Assembly: GCF_002551815.1 (NCBI RefSeq)
Contig: NZ_NVPR01000038.1
Coordinates: 79,093 to 143,092, forward strand
Direction: 5' to 3'
DNA: 64,000 bases
Origin: Bacillus sp. AFS098217
Lineage (GTDB): Bacteria; Bacillota; Bacilli; Bacillales; Bacillaceae_G
The notes beneath the pieces were generated by a model that had not been told where the DNA came from, did not search any database, and worked only from the letters and a program-made list of their open reading frames with translations. The position numbers and the translations under genes were made by a program. This document shows, in pieces, positions 44,950 through 54,078 of the stretch (positions are counted from its first letter, which is position 1; every line of letters begins with the position of its first letter).

Positions 44950-46158
44950 CTATTGTAAGCTTGCTGCCGGTCCAAAAAATTCATAATGAATACGCTCAGA
45001 TGGAACGCCCCACTCTAGTAATGCTGCATGAATATGTTTCATAAACGGTACTGGACCACAGAAATAAAATTCCGCTTCATTTGTCGGAACGATAGATTGT
45101 AACCAAGCTAAATCAACAAATCCTTCCTTATCAAAGTTTTTCACCTGTAAATCTTGTTCTGTTGGTGAAGAGTAGCAAGTATATACTTTTACTTGTTCGT
45201 GTGTTTCAGCAATTTTCTGCACATGATCTTTCATTGCATGTACACGGCTGTTTAATGCTGCATGAATAAAGTATATATCACGATTCAACTCTTGTTCAGT
45301 TAAAGTATTAAACATACTCATCATCGGCGTAATACCAACACCACCACTTATTAATACAACCGGTAAGTTTGAATCCATATTTAATACAAAATCTCCCGCT
45401 GGTGCACTTATTGGTAAAATATCACCTTCTTGCACATGGTCGTGTAAATAATGAGATACCTTTCCATCTGGAGTATCTGCAACCGTTTCACGTTTTACAC
45501 TAATACGGTAATAGTCTTTTCCAGAAGCATCTGATAGACTATACTGACGATTGTGTGTATATGTTTCGCCTTTTATATTAATTTGAACCGTTACATACTG
45601 ACCAGGTAAGAATGTTGAAAGTTCTCCACCATCTTCCGGTTTTAAATAAAACGATGTAATTACGTCGCTTTCTTTTTCTTTTTTCACAACGACAAAGTTA
45701 CGGAAATCTCTCCAGCCGCCTTCTTTCTTCGCTACCTCTTCATACATTCCTGCTTCAACACTAATAAATGCATCAGCAATAACACCATAAGCTTCTCCCC
45801 AAGCATTTAATACTTCCTCTGGCGCCCCTGCAACTTCTTTAATTGCTTGTAATAAGCATGTACCTACAATTGGATAATGTTCTGCTTTAACGCCTAAACT
45901 TCTATGTTTATGAGCAATTTGTTTTACAACAGGAATGATGACTTCTAAATTATCAATATATGTCGCTGCCGCATACACAGCGTTCGCTAATGCTTGTTGT
46001 TGTCTACCTTTTTTCTGATTTGTATGATTAAAAATATTCAATAACTCAGGATGCTCTGAGAATAAAATTTGATAAAATCGTGTTGTAATCTCAACACCTT
46101 TTTCTTGTAATAATGGTACTGTTGATTTTACAATTTCAATCGTTTTTGCACTTAACAT
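44950..46158 (-). CDS. hmp: Flavohaemoglobin (nitric oxide dioxygenase)
   Basis: 402 residues: an N-terminal globin domain (about 1-140, proximal His in AHKHRSLGVKAEHYPIVG), an FAD-binding domain with RQYSLSDASGKDYYRISVKRE (about 202-222), and an NAD-binding domain ending in FYFCGPVPFMKHIHAALLEWGV and the C-terminal HYEFFGPA. It oxidises NO to nitrate with O2 and NADH. Start 46158 follows GGAGTGGG. ResDE commonly activates hmp in Bacillus, and the res genes are in this window. Confidence 0.97.
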   Translation of the reverse strand: MLSAKTIEIVKSTVPLLQEKGVEITTRFYQILFSEHPELLNIFNHTNQKKGRQQQALANAVYAAATYIDNLEVIIPVVKQIAHKHRSLGVKAEHYPIVGTCLLQAIKEVAGAPEEVLNAWGEAYGVIADAFISVEAGMYEEVAKKEGGWRDFRNFVVVKKEKESDVITSFYLKPEDGGELSTFLPGQYVTVQINIKGETYTHNRQYSLSDASGKDYYRISVKRETVADTPDGKVSHYLHDHVQEGDILPISAPAGDFVLNMDSNLPVVLISGGVGITPMMSMFNTLTEQELNRDIYFIHAALNSRVHAMKDHVQKIAETHEQVKVYTCYSSPTEQDLQVKNFDKEGFVDLAWLQSIVPTNEAEFYFCGPVPFMKHIHAALLEWGVPSERIHYEFFGPAASLQ

Positions 46159-46218
46159 GGTATCCCACTCCTTTATTTTCTTAACTATTGTTAGTGTAAA
46201 CAAAATATACAATGAACG

Positions 46219-46236
46219 TTGTGATTTTAATCACTA
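46219..46236. promoter_or_regulatory. Crp/Fnr-type palindrome upstream of hmp
   Basis: TTGTGATTTTAATCACTA: the inner GTGATTTTAATCAC is a perfect palindrome matching the TGTGA-N6-TCACA pattern, about 61 bp upstream of the hmp start. Confidence 0.65.
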
Positions 46237-46338
46237 TAAACACGGTGTTTTTGTGAAAAATATATGAACGGTTCAAATTACTCTCACATTACTGCTATTA
46301 AATCACCCTGTCCATACTTTACCTATCGTTCCCACAAA

Positions 46339-46373
46339 AAAAATAAGCTAACCAAAACAGGCTAGCTTATGAC
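46339..46373 (-). terminator. Terminator after the 46.4-46.9 kb gene
   Basis: AAATAAGCTA...TAGCTTATG-type stem followed by T-rich sequence on the minus strand. Confidence 0.6.
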
Positions 46374-46888
46374 TGCGATTGTAGGACTTGTTCAATGACC
46401 TGGACGTCTTTTCCGTCTCCAAACTCTGTGTATCCCCATATATTTGTTTCACCTGTATATTTATTTACAAAAATGTCTAAATCGTGATAAACACGGTGAG
46501 CATAAACTACATATTCAATTTTCCTAGTTTCTATGCCCTTTTTCATTATTTCATAACTTCGTCTTACATCTCGCTTCATCTTCTCATTTTTTATTTCTTT
46601 ATGTATATCCTTTAAAGACGGTTCTTGTTCTTGAAACCACTGCACAAGGTGATTCCAATCCCCTTCCGTATACTTCTCAGCTTTACCATAATTTAAGAAG
46701 TTGTTATAATTTTCATGTGTCGTGCGGATGAATTGTAATACATTTTTCTTTTCCTCCACACCCTCCACGTTTGGTATTGCAGATACGCCAGCAGGTTTAT
46801 TTGCATAGTATAACAATACTTTCATACATCCATAGCTTGCAATTCCCATCACAATTATAGTTCCAAGTATGGCAAATATTTTCTTCAT
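46367..46888 (-). CDS. Membrane-anchored DUF6241-like protein
   Basis: 173 residues. An N-terminal helix (IFAILGTIIVMGIASYGCM) anchors an extracytoplasmic domain with a helical region (QFIRTTHENYNNFLNYGKAEKY), and ends in NKYTGETNIWGYTEFGDGKDVQVIEQVLQSQ. Cys22 follows the helix but the lipobox is not convincing. Start 46888 follows AAAAGGAG. Domain name from pattern memory only; function unknown. Confidence 0.65.
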   Translation of the reverse strand: MKKIFAILGTIIVMGIASYGCMKVLLYYANKPAGVSAIPNVEGVEEKKNVLQFIRTTHENYNNFLNYGKAEKYTEGDWNHLVQWFQEQEPSLKDIHKEIKNEKMKRDVRRSYEIMKKGIETRKIEYVVYAHRVYHDLDIFVNKYTGETNIWGYTEFGDGKDVQVIEQVLQSQS

Positions 46889-47011
46889 ATACCAAACTCC
46901 TTTTCCACTATGAACATTACATTTATTTTCACAAATCGTTATATTTGTAACATTCTCTTGTAAAAACGGAATTCCTGTATAAATACTTCTCATCATTTCG
47001 ACACTGTTTTT

Positions 47012-48112
47012 CTACACATTTCGCTGCGGCAAGTATTCCTGTAAAATGAAATGCCCTTTGTAAGCAGCATAACCTAATATTGCAAGTAATCCCATATAAC
47101 AAACAAACACTATCCACCTTGTTTTAGCATCTACTTTATAATAATCTTCTTGTTGTTTCTTTTCTTTTTTCCATTCATTCATTTTTCTTTCTGATACTTC
47201 TAATGCTTCTTTTATCCGAAGTAAATGTTCTTCTTTTTCATCTTCATACGGTACATAATCAAACTGCTCAAATTTTGGTAATAAGTACCCCAATACTTCA
47301 ATCCTTTGACGCTCTCCTGTTTCTAACCGATTCTCTTTTTCTTTTTGCTTTAATAGATTCATTTCATGATGGATCATATAAATTGTTCGATGTACGGCTT
47401 CTGTTTCTTGAAATTCCTCTTGAACTTTGGCAATATATGTTTTCATCACATCTACTTTATAGCCTAGTTCTTCTATCGGTTTATTTCGCTTCATTATTCT
47501 ATACAGTTCCATACAACCTATTATAAAAATAAAACCACCCATAATGCTTTTGAAAAAAATAGAATAACCCAGTAATACAACCAGACCTACGATCCAAATT
47601 TTTGTACTTACAACGGAAATAATTCGTCCTCCATCTAACGGAGAAACCGGAATCAAGTTAAAAAAGTTCAACATACTTCCAAGTAAAATAACAAGGGCCC
47701 AAAATGGTTCATTTGTTATCATATAGAGCGGAATAGCTGGTAAAAATGATAATAATCCAAAAAGAGGCCCCATGTATGCAAGATATGCTTCATCCTTTGC
47801 ATTTTTCGGCAACTCTTTCATGCCAATAAGAGCACCCATAAATGGAATGAAAATTGCTGGAGATGTCGGTATACCTTTTCTTCTTGCTGCCCACAAATGT
47901 CCCATTTCATGAACAAAAAGCAGATAAATCAGTGCTACACCAAATTTCCAACCATATATAGTTGCATATGCCCCAAGTGAAAGTAACATACTAAACACCG
48001 TTGAAAATTTTGCGAATTTTAAAATTGCAAATACCCATTTCAGCTTAGAAAGCAGAAATATTCCTACTGCGGCTAAAATTCCCCATAATCCTTTTGTATT
48101 ATTCTTTTTCAT
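47012..48112 (-). CDS. Site-2-protease-like (M50) membrane metallopeptidase
   Basis: 366 residues. The zinc motif HEMGH (His68, Glu69, His72) and the distal NLIPVSPLDGGRI motif (Asp about 170) are both present in membrane helices, as in M50 regulated-intramembrane proteases such as SpoIVFB. The C-terminal half is a coiled coil (about 225-330) and a final helix (WIVFVCYMGLLAILGYAAY). Substrate unknown. Start 48112 follows AGGAGAGG. Confidence 0.88.
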   Translation of the reverse strand: MKKNNTKGLWGILAAVGIFLLSKLKWVFAILKFAKFSTVFSMLLSLGAYATIYGWKFGVALIYLLFVHEMGHLWAARRKGIPTSPAIFIPFMGALIGMKELPKNAKDEAYLAYMGPLFGLLSFLPAIPLYMITNEPFWALVILLGSMLNFFNLIPVSPLDGGRIISVVSTKIWIVGLVVLLGYSIFFKSIMGGFIFIIGCMELYRIMKRNKPIEELGYKVDVMKTYIAKVQEEFQETEAVHRTIYMIHHEMNLLKQKEKENRLETGERQRIEVLGYLLPKFEQFDYVPYEDEKEEHLLRIKEALEVSERKMNEWKKEKKQQEDYYKVDAKTRWIVFVCYMGLLAILGYAAYKGHFILQEYLPQRNV

Positions 48113-48231
48113 ATTCCTCTCCTTTGCTCTCTCTTTTTTTTCCATTATGCCATATTTTTTTATTTTATTGGAAATCATGTTTATAACATCCAAATTTAGA
48201 CGAAAATAACATTGAAAGGAGGTTGCACAAA

Positions 48232-48429
48232 ATGACATTACAATCTTTCATAATAGGTACTCTTTCCTTTTTAGCTTCCACACTTATTTTTTATACAGTT
48301 AGTTATGTACTACTATTAGATTGGTTACCAAATCACCTATTAATTTCCTTGATTGTTCTTTCTGCTCTTATGATTTCTTATCTTATTACACGAAAATCAA
48401 TTAATGAGCCTTCTACAAAAACAAAATAA
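48232..48429 (+). CDS. Small two-helix membrane protein
   Basis: 65 residues with two membrane helices (FIIGTLSFLASTLIFYTVSYVLLL and LLISLIVLSALMISYLIT) and a polar tail. ATG follows AAAGGAGG at 9 nt. Divergent from the M50 gene. Function unknown. Confidence 0.7.
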   Translation: MTLQSFIIGTLSFLASTLIFYTVSYVLLLDWLPNHLLISLIVLSALMISYLITRKSINEPSTKTK

Positions 48430-48461
48430 TAGAGTGGGCCTTCGGGCTCACTCTATTATCA
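48427..48461 (-). terminator. Terminator between small membrane protein and lipoprotein genes
   Basis: ATAATAGAGTG(G)GCC-TTCG-GGC(T)CACTCTATTAT: near-perfect stem with a UUCG-type loop, T tract only on the minus strand. Confidence 0.75.
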
Positions 48462-48481
48462 TTTCCTAGGAAAAATTGTAT

Positions 48482-49333
48482 CTATCTTTGTAAATTCATT
48501 TTTTCACCATAATCTTTTACAATTTGAATAATATTTTGAAATGTACCGACTTTTGCTTTATTATGATTTAATACTTGTAAATTATAATGATCATAATAAG
48601 TTTCTAATGCTTTTAGCTGAGAAGTTGATGCACTCTCTATAGGTACAGTAAGGTGTACTTCATACTTTTTATATCCTTCTCTAACTTTTTCTCCTGCAAT
48701 AGGCCCACTCATTCCTTTTTCGACTACCTGTTGTACTTTTTCCGGAAAGATCAATTGAAAATAATACTCTCCTTCTATTTCTAACGTTTTATATAAAGAA
48801 TCCGAGATGGTATAAAATATAGTGTAGTTTATTTTTTTCTCATCCGTTTTAATATGGAAAGCAGTAATTTGCATGTCCTTTTTTGTCACTTCTGTTAAAA
48901 CGTTACCTTTTGTATCATCATTTTTCTGCTTTTCACCAATTGGAAGTATAGATAAAAGCTTTTCTGTATCAGACTTTGTAAGCATATACGTCCCTTTTTG
49001 ATTTTGCAGCCAACCCTCGCGTGATTCTCCTCTAAGCCACGCACGATACGTTTCCTTCTTTCCATTCTTCTCAACTTGTATTTCATACTCCGGTTCCCCA
49101 AAACTTCCTGTTATCTCTTGTTTCTCAGCTTTATTCATAATATCCACTACAATCTTTGCTTCTTCCTGTTTTAAAATCTTTTCTACCTTCCCTTTTTGTA
49201 TAATCGTTACTTGTAAGGTTTCCTCCATACGAATCACCGTCTCTTCTACTTGTTTTTTCTCCTTTTTTTGCTCCATTTGACCACATGATGCTAATAACAA
49301 GACAAATAAAAGTAGTGAATATTTCTTAATCAA
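48482..49333 (-). CDS. Lipoprotein of unknown function
   Basis: 283 residues with a lipoprotein signal (MIKKYSLLLFVLLLASCGQ, lipobox LASC, Cys17) followed by a Lys/Glu-rich linker and a beta-rich domain. The segment EVHLTVPIESASTSQLKALETYYDHYNL is distinctive. TTG start follows GGGAGGAATAGGG. No family recognised. Confidence 0.75.
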   Translation of the reverse strand: MIKKYSLLLFVLLLASCGQMEQKKEKKQVEETVIRMEETLQVTIIQKGKVEKILKQEEAKIVVDIMNKAEKQEITGSFGEPEYEIQVEKNGKKETYRAWLRGESREGWLQNQKGTYMLTKSDTEKLLSILPIGEKQKNDDTKGNVLTEVTKKDMQITAFHIKTDEKKINYTIFYTISDSLYKTLEIEGEYYFQLIFPEKVQQVVEKGMSGPIAGEKVREGYKKYEVHLTVPIESASTSQLKALETYYDHYNLQVLNHNKAKVGTFQNIIQIVKDYGEKMNLQR

Positions 49334-49388
49334 CCCTATTCCTCCCTATTTAGCATAAGAAATGCTTATTATTCTTAACAATAAAACA

Positions 49389-49428
49389 AAAAGGAAGCCT
49401 CACATCATTTTGTGAGGCTTCCTCCTTT
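49389..49428 (-). terminator. Terminator of the zinc-ribbon gene
   Basis: AGGAAGCCTCAC...GTGAGGCTTCCT stem just past the stop; strong 12-bp stem. Confidence 0.8.
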
Positions 49429-49637
49429 CATAATCTAATTTTGCAACACTCTTGATAGCCTCCACTTCTGGCCTGTGCACTTCCACACTTCGGACATACT
49501 AAATATCTAGATTGATTTGTCAACAAACTACCTTTTTGAAAGAGTAACACTTCTGCTTGTTTAAACGAACGTGAATAATATAACCATATAAAACCACAAA
49601 TGGCGATAATCCCAAATAACACTCCCATCGCAAGCAT
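49428..49637 (-). CDS. Small membrane protein with a zinc-ribbon-like tail
   Basis: 69 residues: an N-terminal membrane helix (GVLFGIIAICGFIWLYYS) and a C-terminal CPKCGSAQARSGGYQECC segment that may bind zinc. ATG at 49637 follows GAGGTG; the upstream GTG overlaps the ribosome site. Function unknown. Confidence 0.62.
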   Translation of the reverse strand: MLAMGVLFGIIAICGFIWLYYSRSFKQAEVLLFQKGSLLTNQSRYLVCPKCGSAQARSGGYQECCKIRL

Positions 49638-49852
49638 TTCAGTCACCTCTTTTTGGTTTGTTTTTTTCCAGCAAGTGGATTGTTGTATTATTCTCTATAA
49701 ATTTTAAAAATTCCTGCTTTCCTTTTCGATTGTCATATTTCTCAAAAAATTTAACAATCCCCCATACAGTTTTACATACTTTTTACAAAAAACAATTCCT
49801 CTCCCTCATACAATAAAGTGAAAGCTTTTGCACATTATATTCACTCAATTTC

Positions 49853-50032
49853 ACACATATAAGCCGCTGCTATACAGAATAAAGTATGACCTGCACTCTC
49901 CTTCTCCCTTTGCTTTCACCCTTGCATGTGACAGGAAAAGGACCTTTCCGCTTCTATGCATAGCCAAATGCTCCCGTCCCCCTAAAAAGAAAGGGGTTTT
50001 TAGGTCGGTTTTTCAACTTGTATTTATATAGA
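49853..50032 (+). repeat. Dispersed bcr-like repeat, copy A (divergent)
   Basis: Shares with the other three copies the blocks GCATGTG, CCGCTTCTATGCAT, CCTAAAAAGA...GGGGTTTT, GTCGGTTTTT and TATATAGAT. It is the most diverged copy. The CCCC...GGGG arms differ from other copies but still pair. See findings for the family. Confidence 0.7.
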
Positions 50033-50119
50033 TACATCTCTTTAAAATTTTATTCAAAAAATCTATTGACTTTACTAAAAAAACATGTGAAAATACTGTC
50101 AGAATACTTAAACAAAATT

Positions 50120-50390
50120 CATTGACGAGAACGAGTACGTTATAGGGCTGTTCCCCCAGAGAGTTGGCATTTTGCTGAAAGCCAATGTTCAGTACGTAAC
50201 CGAAAATCATCTCCGAGAAGTAGAACCGAAGAATGTAGTAAGTTCTTACCGGCTGTCCCCCGTTACAAGGAACACGTATCATGTTGTACGTTGCAAAGCC
50301 GTATACATATAGATATTTCTACATGTATAAATTAGGGTGGTATCGCGGGTAAATATAACTCGTCCCTTTATTAAGGGACGAGTTTTTTGT
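50120..50390 (+). ncRNA. T-box leader, isoleucine-specific (AUC)
   Basis: The T-box core AGGGTGGTATCGCGG is at 50334-50348. Stem I lower helix GAGA (50127-50130) pairs TCTC (50210-50213); the specifier triplet just 5' of it is ATC (50206-50208) followed by A, i.e. isoleucine. TACGT/ACGTA forms the next helix. The terminator ACTCGTCCCTT...AAGGGACGAGT with TTTTTT follows at 50358-50388. It precedes brnQ, a branched-chain amino acid carrier, so charged tRNA-Ile should terminate. Confidence 0.93.
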
Positions 50391-50428
50391 ATTCTTACGG
50401 ATGAATTTTTATAACAGGAGGAACAACA

Positions 50429-51784
50429 ATGAACACCGTATCAAAAAAACATGTATTTTTCACGGGTCTTATGCTATTTTCTTTATTTTTTGGGGCAGGT
50501 AATTTAATTTTCCCTCCAATGCTTGGGCAAAATGCTGGTGAACACTTTTGGCCAGCTATGATTGGATTTTTATTAACAGGAGTTGGTTTACCATTATTAA
50601 CTGTTATTGCAATCTCTCTTTCAGGAAATGGAATGCAGCAACTTGCAAGTCACGTTCACCCAATATTCGGAATTTTCTTTACGGTTGTTGTCTATATTGC
50701 GATTGGTCCATCTATGGGAATTCCACGTGTTGCTAACGTCGCTTATGAAATGGGCGTTAGCTCCTTTTTACCAGAAGCAGTTCGTACTAGCGAGTTAACA
50801 TTATTTGTTTATACCATCATTTTCTTTGCCATTGTATATTGTCTCAGCTTAAATCCTTCTAAACTAGTAGACTGGATTGGGAATGTATTAACACCGATTT
50901 TATTATTTTCTATTTTCGTATTATTTGTAAAAAGTGTTTTTACACCACTTGGACACTCAGGTCCAGCAATGCAAGAGTATCAAACTTCTCCTATTTTCAA
51001 AGGATTTATGGAAGGCTATTTAACGATGGATACGATCTCAGCGCTTGCATTTGGAATTATTGTCGTGAATGCAATCCGTTCTAAAGGTGTAGAAAATCAC
51101 AAATCAATTGCTATCGCAACGGCAAAAGCAGGACTGGTTGCAGCTACTGGGCTTGTACTTGTATACGGGGCACTTGGTTGGCTTGGTGCAACTAGCGTTT
51201 CTCTTGGATATGCAAAAAATGGTGGTCAATTACTTACGGTTATTGTTCAGCAATTATTTGGTCCTTACGGTCTTGCTTTATTAGCAGTTATCGTTACATT
51301 GGCTTGTTTAACAACATGCGTTGGACTTGTATCGGCATGTAGCCAATATTTCTCAACATTATTTACAAAATTTTCATACAAAAGTCTAGCAGGTATCATT
51401 TGCGCATTAGGACTTCTAGTAGCAAATCTAGGTTTAACAAAAATCATTGCGATCTCTGTTCCAGTATTACTTGTTGTATATCCAATCGCTATCGTACTCG
51501 TACTATTATCACTACTCCATAAATACTTCGGTGGTTACCGCTCCGTTTATATCGGCGCTTTAATCGGAGCTGCAATTGTGAGTGTATTCGATGGATTAAA
51601 ACAAGGAAATATAACAGTCACATTCCTTACTTCTTACTTTGAATTGATCCCTTTATATTCTGAAGGAATTGGTTGGCTCTTACCAGCACTAACAGGAGCA
51701 ATGATTGGTCTTATAGTCGCCAAGTTAAAGGGGACAAAGCCAGTACCACTAATGAAAAACTCCTCTGAACTTAAAGCATCTTAA
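50429..51784 (+). CDS. brnQ: Branched-chain amino acid carrier BrnQ
   Basis: 451 residues with about 12 hydrophobic helices. The start (FFGAGNLIFPPMLGQNAG) is typical of the LIVCS family of Na+-coupled leucine/isoleucine/valine carriers. AGGAGG precedes the ATG. The T-box leader specifies isoleucine, agreeing with the substrate. A terminator follows the stop. Confidence 0.95.
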   Translation: MNTVSKKHVFFTGLMLFSLFFGAGNLIFPPMLGQNAGEHFWPAMIGFLLTGVGLPLLTVIAISLSGNGMQQLASHVHPIFGIFFTVVVYIAIGPSMGIPRVANVAYEMGVSSFLPEAVRTSELTLFVYTIIFFAIVYCLSLNPSKLVDWIGNVLTPILLFSIFVLFVKSVFTPLGHSGPAMQEYQTSPIFKGFMEGYLTMDTISALAFGIIVVNAIRSKGVENHKSIAIATAKAGLVAATGLVLVYGALGWLGATSVSLGYAKNGGQLLTVIVQQLFGPYGLALLAVIVTLACLTTCVGLVSACSQYFSTLFTKFSYKSLAGIICALGLLVANLGLTKIIAISVPVLLVVYPIAIVLVLLSLLHKYFGGYRSVYIGALIGAAIVSVFDGLKQGNITVTFLTSYFELIPLYSEGIGWLLPALTGAMIGLIVAKLKGTKPVPLMKNSSELKAS

Positions 51785-51812
51785 TCAAAAACTCCCCTTA
51801 AGGGAGTTTTTG
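51785..51812 (+). terminator. Terminator of brnQ
   Basis: AAAAACTCCC..(TT)..GGGAGTTTTT stem and T tract right after the stop. Confidence 0.8.
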
Positions 51813-51933
51813 ATATTTGATAGGAATCATGATTAAAACTACTTACTCTATATGCTTTCGTATAATACTCAAGATTCATATCAACCGTTTCTACTTTTAC
51901 CACATCATAACAATCTTTTTGTTTTACTAGAAA

Positions 51934-52130
51934 TATATAAATCCATTTTCATTTTTCGACATCTAAATCCCTGCTATGCGGAATAAAAAGTAATCTACAC
52001 TCATTTTCTCTTTCTGTTTTTACTTCGCATGTGGCAAAAAAAGGCCCTGACCGCTTCTATGCATGAATAGATGATCTCTCCCACCTAAAAAGATGGGTTT
52101 TATGTCGGTTTTTTAATTGATATATATAGA
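51934..52130 (+). repeat. Dispersed bcr-like repeat, copy B
   Basis: Starts TATATAAATCCATTTTC and ends TTTTTTAATTGATATATATAG; matches copy C along about 190 bp. Contains CGCTTCTATGCATGAATAGATG and the hairpin CCCACCTAAAAAGATGGG with following T tract. Its right edge lies against the broken gene at 52132-52267. Confidence 0.85.
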
Positions 52131-52131
52131 T

Positions 52132-52267
52132 AATATTCTTTTGTAGCTTCAATTATCGCAATACAATCTGTTTCAATATCATATTGCGTATGAAGTGCCT
52201 ATAATGCATTCACGTAATTCCCTAACTTTTCGTTCTTGCTCATTTCAAATATTGTTTGAACTAACAT
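52132..52267 (-). pseudogene. Broken small gene, stop codon and cut by a repeat
   Basis: Reading the minus strand from ATG 52267 (GGGGGAG upstream) gives 22 residues, then an in-frame TAG (52199-52201), then ALHTQYDIETDCIAIIEATKEYY. The frame after the stop has a protein-like composition, so the stop looks recent. Repeat copy B starts right after the last readable codon, so the 3' part seems displaced. I do not recognise the family. Confidence 0.6.
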
Positions 52268-52343
52268 ACACACACTCCCCCTTTGTATGTATTATTCCCG
52301 CTTGAATGATAGCGTTTTCAATAAATTGCATCAATAAAGAAAA

Positions 52344-52390
52344 CTTCCACCACTCCAATAGCTCCTATATGTGTATAGTGGAAGTTCCAT
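52344..52390 (-). terminator. Terminator after liaR
   Basis: AACTTCCAC...GTGGAAGTT with a longer loop, followed on the minus strand by TTTTC. Confidence 0.6.
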
Positions 52391-52391
52391 C

Positions 52392-53024
52392 TTATTTTGT
52401 TAATTGATGTCTAAACGCATAAATAACCGCCTGTGTACGATCACTTACATTTAATTTATTTAAAATATTACTCACATGCGTTTTTACTGTTTTGAGTGCA
52501 ATAAATAGCTCATCTGCAATTTCTTGATTACTCTTACCCTCCGCAATTAATAATAAGATTTCAAACTCTCTTTCTGTTAAATCTTCATGCAAAGGTTGTT
52601 CTTTTTTTTGACGCATTCGGGACATCATCTTCCCAGTAACTTTTGGTTCTAACACTGTTTCTCCATCATAAGTCGCTCGCACTGCATCTGCAATATCACT
52701 TGCTCTTGACGTTTTTAGCAAATAACTTGTCGCCCCTGCCTCAATAACAGGATATAACTTTTCATCATCTAGAAAGCTTGTTACGACTACAATTTTAGCC
52801 TCAGGCCATTCTTGAATAATCGCACGCGTTGCCTCAACGCCATCCATTTCATCCATAACAAGATCCATTAAAATAATATCCGGCCTTAATTCTAGCGCTA
52901 ATTCTGAACCTTTTCTTCCATTTTCAGCTTCCCCAACTACTTCGATATCTGGTTGAGTCGATAAATATGCAGATACACCCATTCGAACCATTTCATGATC
53001 ATCAACAAGCAATACTTTAATCAT
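52392..53024 (-). CDS. liaR: LuxR/NarL-family response regulator LiaR
   Basis: 210 residues: receiver with [19 protein letters not shown] (phospho-Asp about 54), TSF and [11 protein letters not shown] (Lys about 104), then a LuxR-type helix-turn-helix ([40 protein letters not shown]). It lies last in a five-gene operon liaI-liaH-liaF-liaS-liaR. It should bind the palindrome upstream of liaI. Confidence 0.93.
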   Translation of the reverse strand: MIKVLLVDDHEMVRMGVSAYLSTQPDIEVVGEAENGRKGSELALELRPDIILMDLVMDEMDGVEATRAIIQEWPEAKIVVVTSFLDDEKLYPVIEAGATSYLLKTSRASDIADAVRATYDGETVLEPKVTGKMMSRMRQKKEQPLHEDLTEREFEILLLIAEGKSNQEIADELFIALKTVKTHVSNILNKLNVSDRTQAVIYAFRHQLTK

Positions 53025-54078
53025 GCTGCTCCCCCTCTCTCTCTATCATAATTGGTACTTTTACTTCAATTTGTGTACCTTTATTCGGAAAACTAAGCAC
53101 TTTTAATGTTCCACCAATTTCATGGACACGCTCTTGAATAGACCTTAAGCCATATGATCCAGCCTTATTAACACCTACTTCAAACCCAACACCATCATCA
53201 ATTATTTTTAAAATAGCATATTGATCAATTTGACGAAGACGTACTTCTGTTTTCTTTGCTTTCGCATGTCGTAACGTGTTAGACAACGCTTCTTGTACAA
53301 TACGGAACAAATGATCTTCCACACCCTTTTTTAATTGGATGGGCTCAATCAACCATTCAATTTTCATATGTTGTTTTCTAGAAAGTTCTGTTAACAGTTC
53401 TTCTATACCTTCTGTTAATTTTTTTCCTTCTAATTGTACAGGACGTAAATGAAGAAGCAACGCTCTCATTTCCGATTGCGCATTTACCACCATATTTTCA
53501 ACAAGTTGCAATTGCTTTCTTGTTGTTTCTGGAATTTGAGTTACCTGTTCATTAATTGCTGACATCATCATAGACATTGCAAAAAGCTGCTGACTCACTG
53601 AATCATGCAGTTCTCTTGCTAATCGATGCCTTTCTTGAGAAATAGCTTCCTGTCTCATCTCTTCATTCCAATGAGCTCGTTCATTCGTTACCTTTTGAAA
53701 TAAACCGGCCTGTTCCTCTAATCTTCGAGCCAGCGCAATAACTTTTCGCTCTACTTCACGGAATTCATCTTCCGCAGTAAACGAAACGTCCTTTGGAAAA
53801 TTCCCACGTTCTACTTCAAACAAAAAAGTATTTAAGCCTTGAATGCGCTGCTGCATATAGTAACCAATGGCATATCCTACAATTCCTCCAATAAGAAGAC
53901 TTGTACCCATGATTAACAAGCCAATTGGAACAGAAGCAATGGATTCTTTCCATAACAAATCATATACATCTTGTTTACTTTTCCATACATATACAACCGT
54001 ACAAATAAGTGCAATACTTACAGAAGATAACATAGAATAACGAATGTACATCCATGAAATATTTCTTTGCTTTTTCAT
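53017..54078 (-). CDS. liaS: Sensor histidine kinase LiaS
   Basis: 353 residues: two membrane helices (about 13-31 and 50-72) with a very short extracytoplasmic loop, typical of intramembrane-sensing kinases; a HAMP segment; HisKA_3 domain with [15 protein letters not shown] (phospho-His in ELHD); C-terminal ATPase ([21 protein letters not shown]). It overlaps liaF and liaR by a few bases, so all are coupled. It senses cell-envelope stress such as lipid II-interfering drugs in Bacillus, under negative control by LiaF. Confidence 0.93.
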   Translation of the reverse strand: MKKQRNISWMYIRYSMLSSVSIALICTVVYVWKSKQDVYDLLWKESIASVPIGLLIMGTSLLIGGIVGYAIGYYMQQRIQGLNTFLFEVERGNFPKDVSFTAEDEFREVERKVIALARRLEEQAGLFQKVTNERAHWNEEMRQEAISQERHRLARELHDSVSQQLFAMSMMMSAINEQVTQIPETTRKQLQLVENMVVNAQSEMRALLLHLRPVQLEGKKLTEGIEELLTELSRKQHMKIEWLIEPIQLKKGVEDHLFRIVQEALSNTLRHAKAKKTEVRLRQIDQYAILKIIDDGVGFEVGVNKAGSYGLRSIQERVHEIGGTLKVLSFPNKGTQIEVKVPIMIEREGEQHD

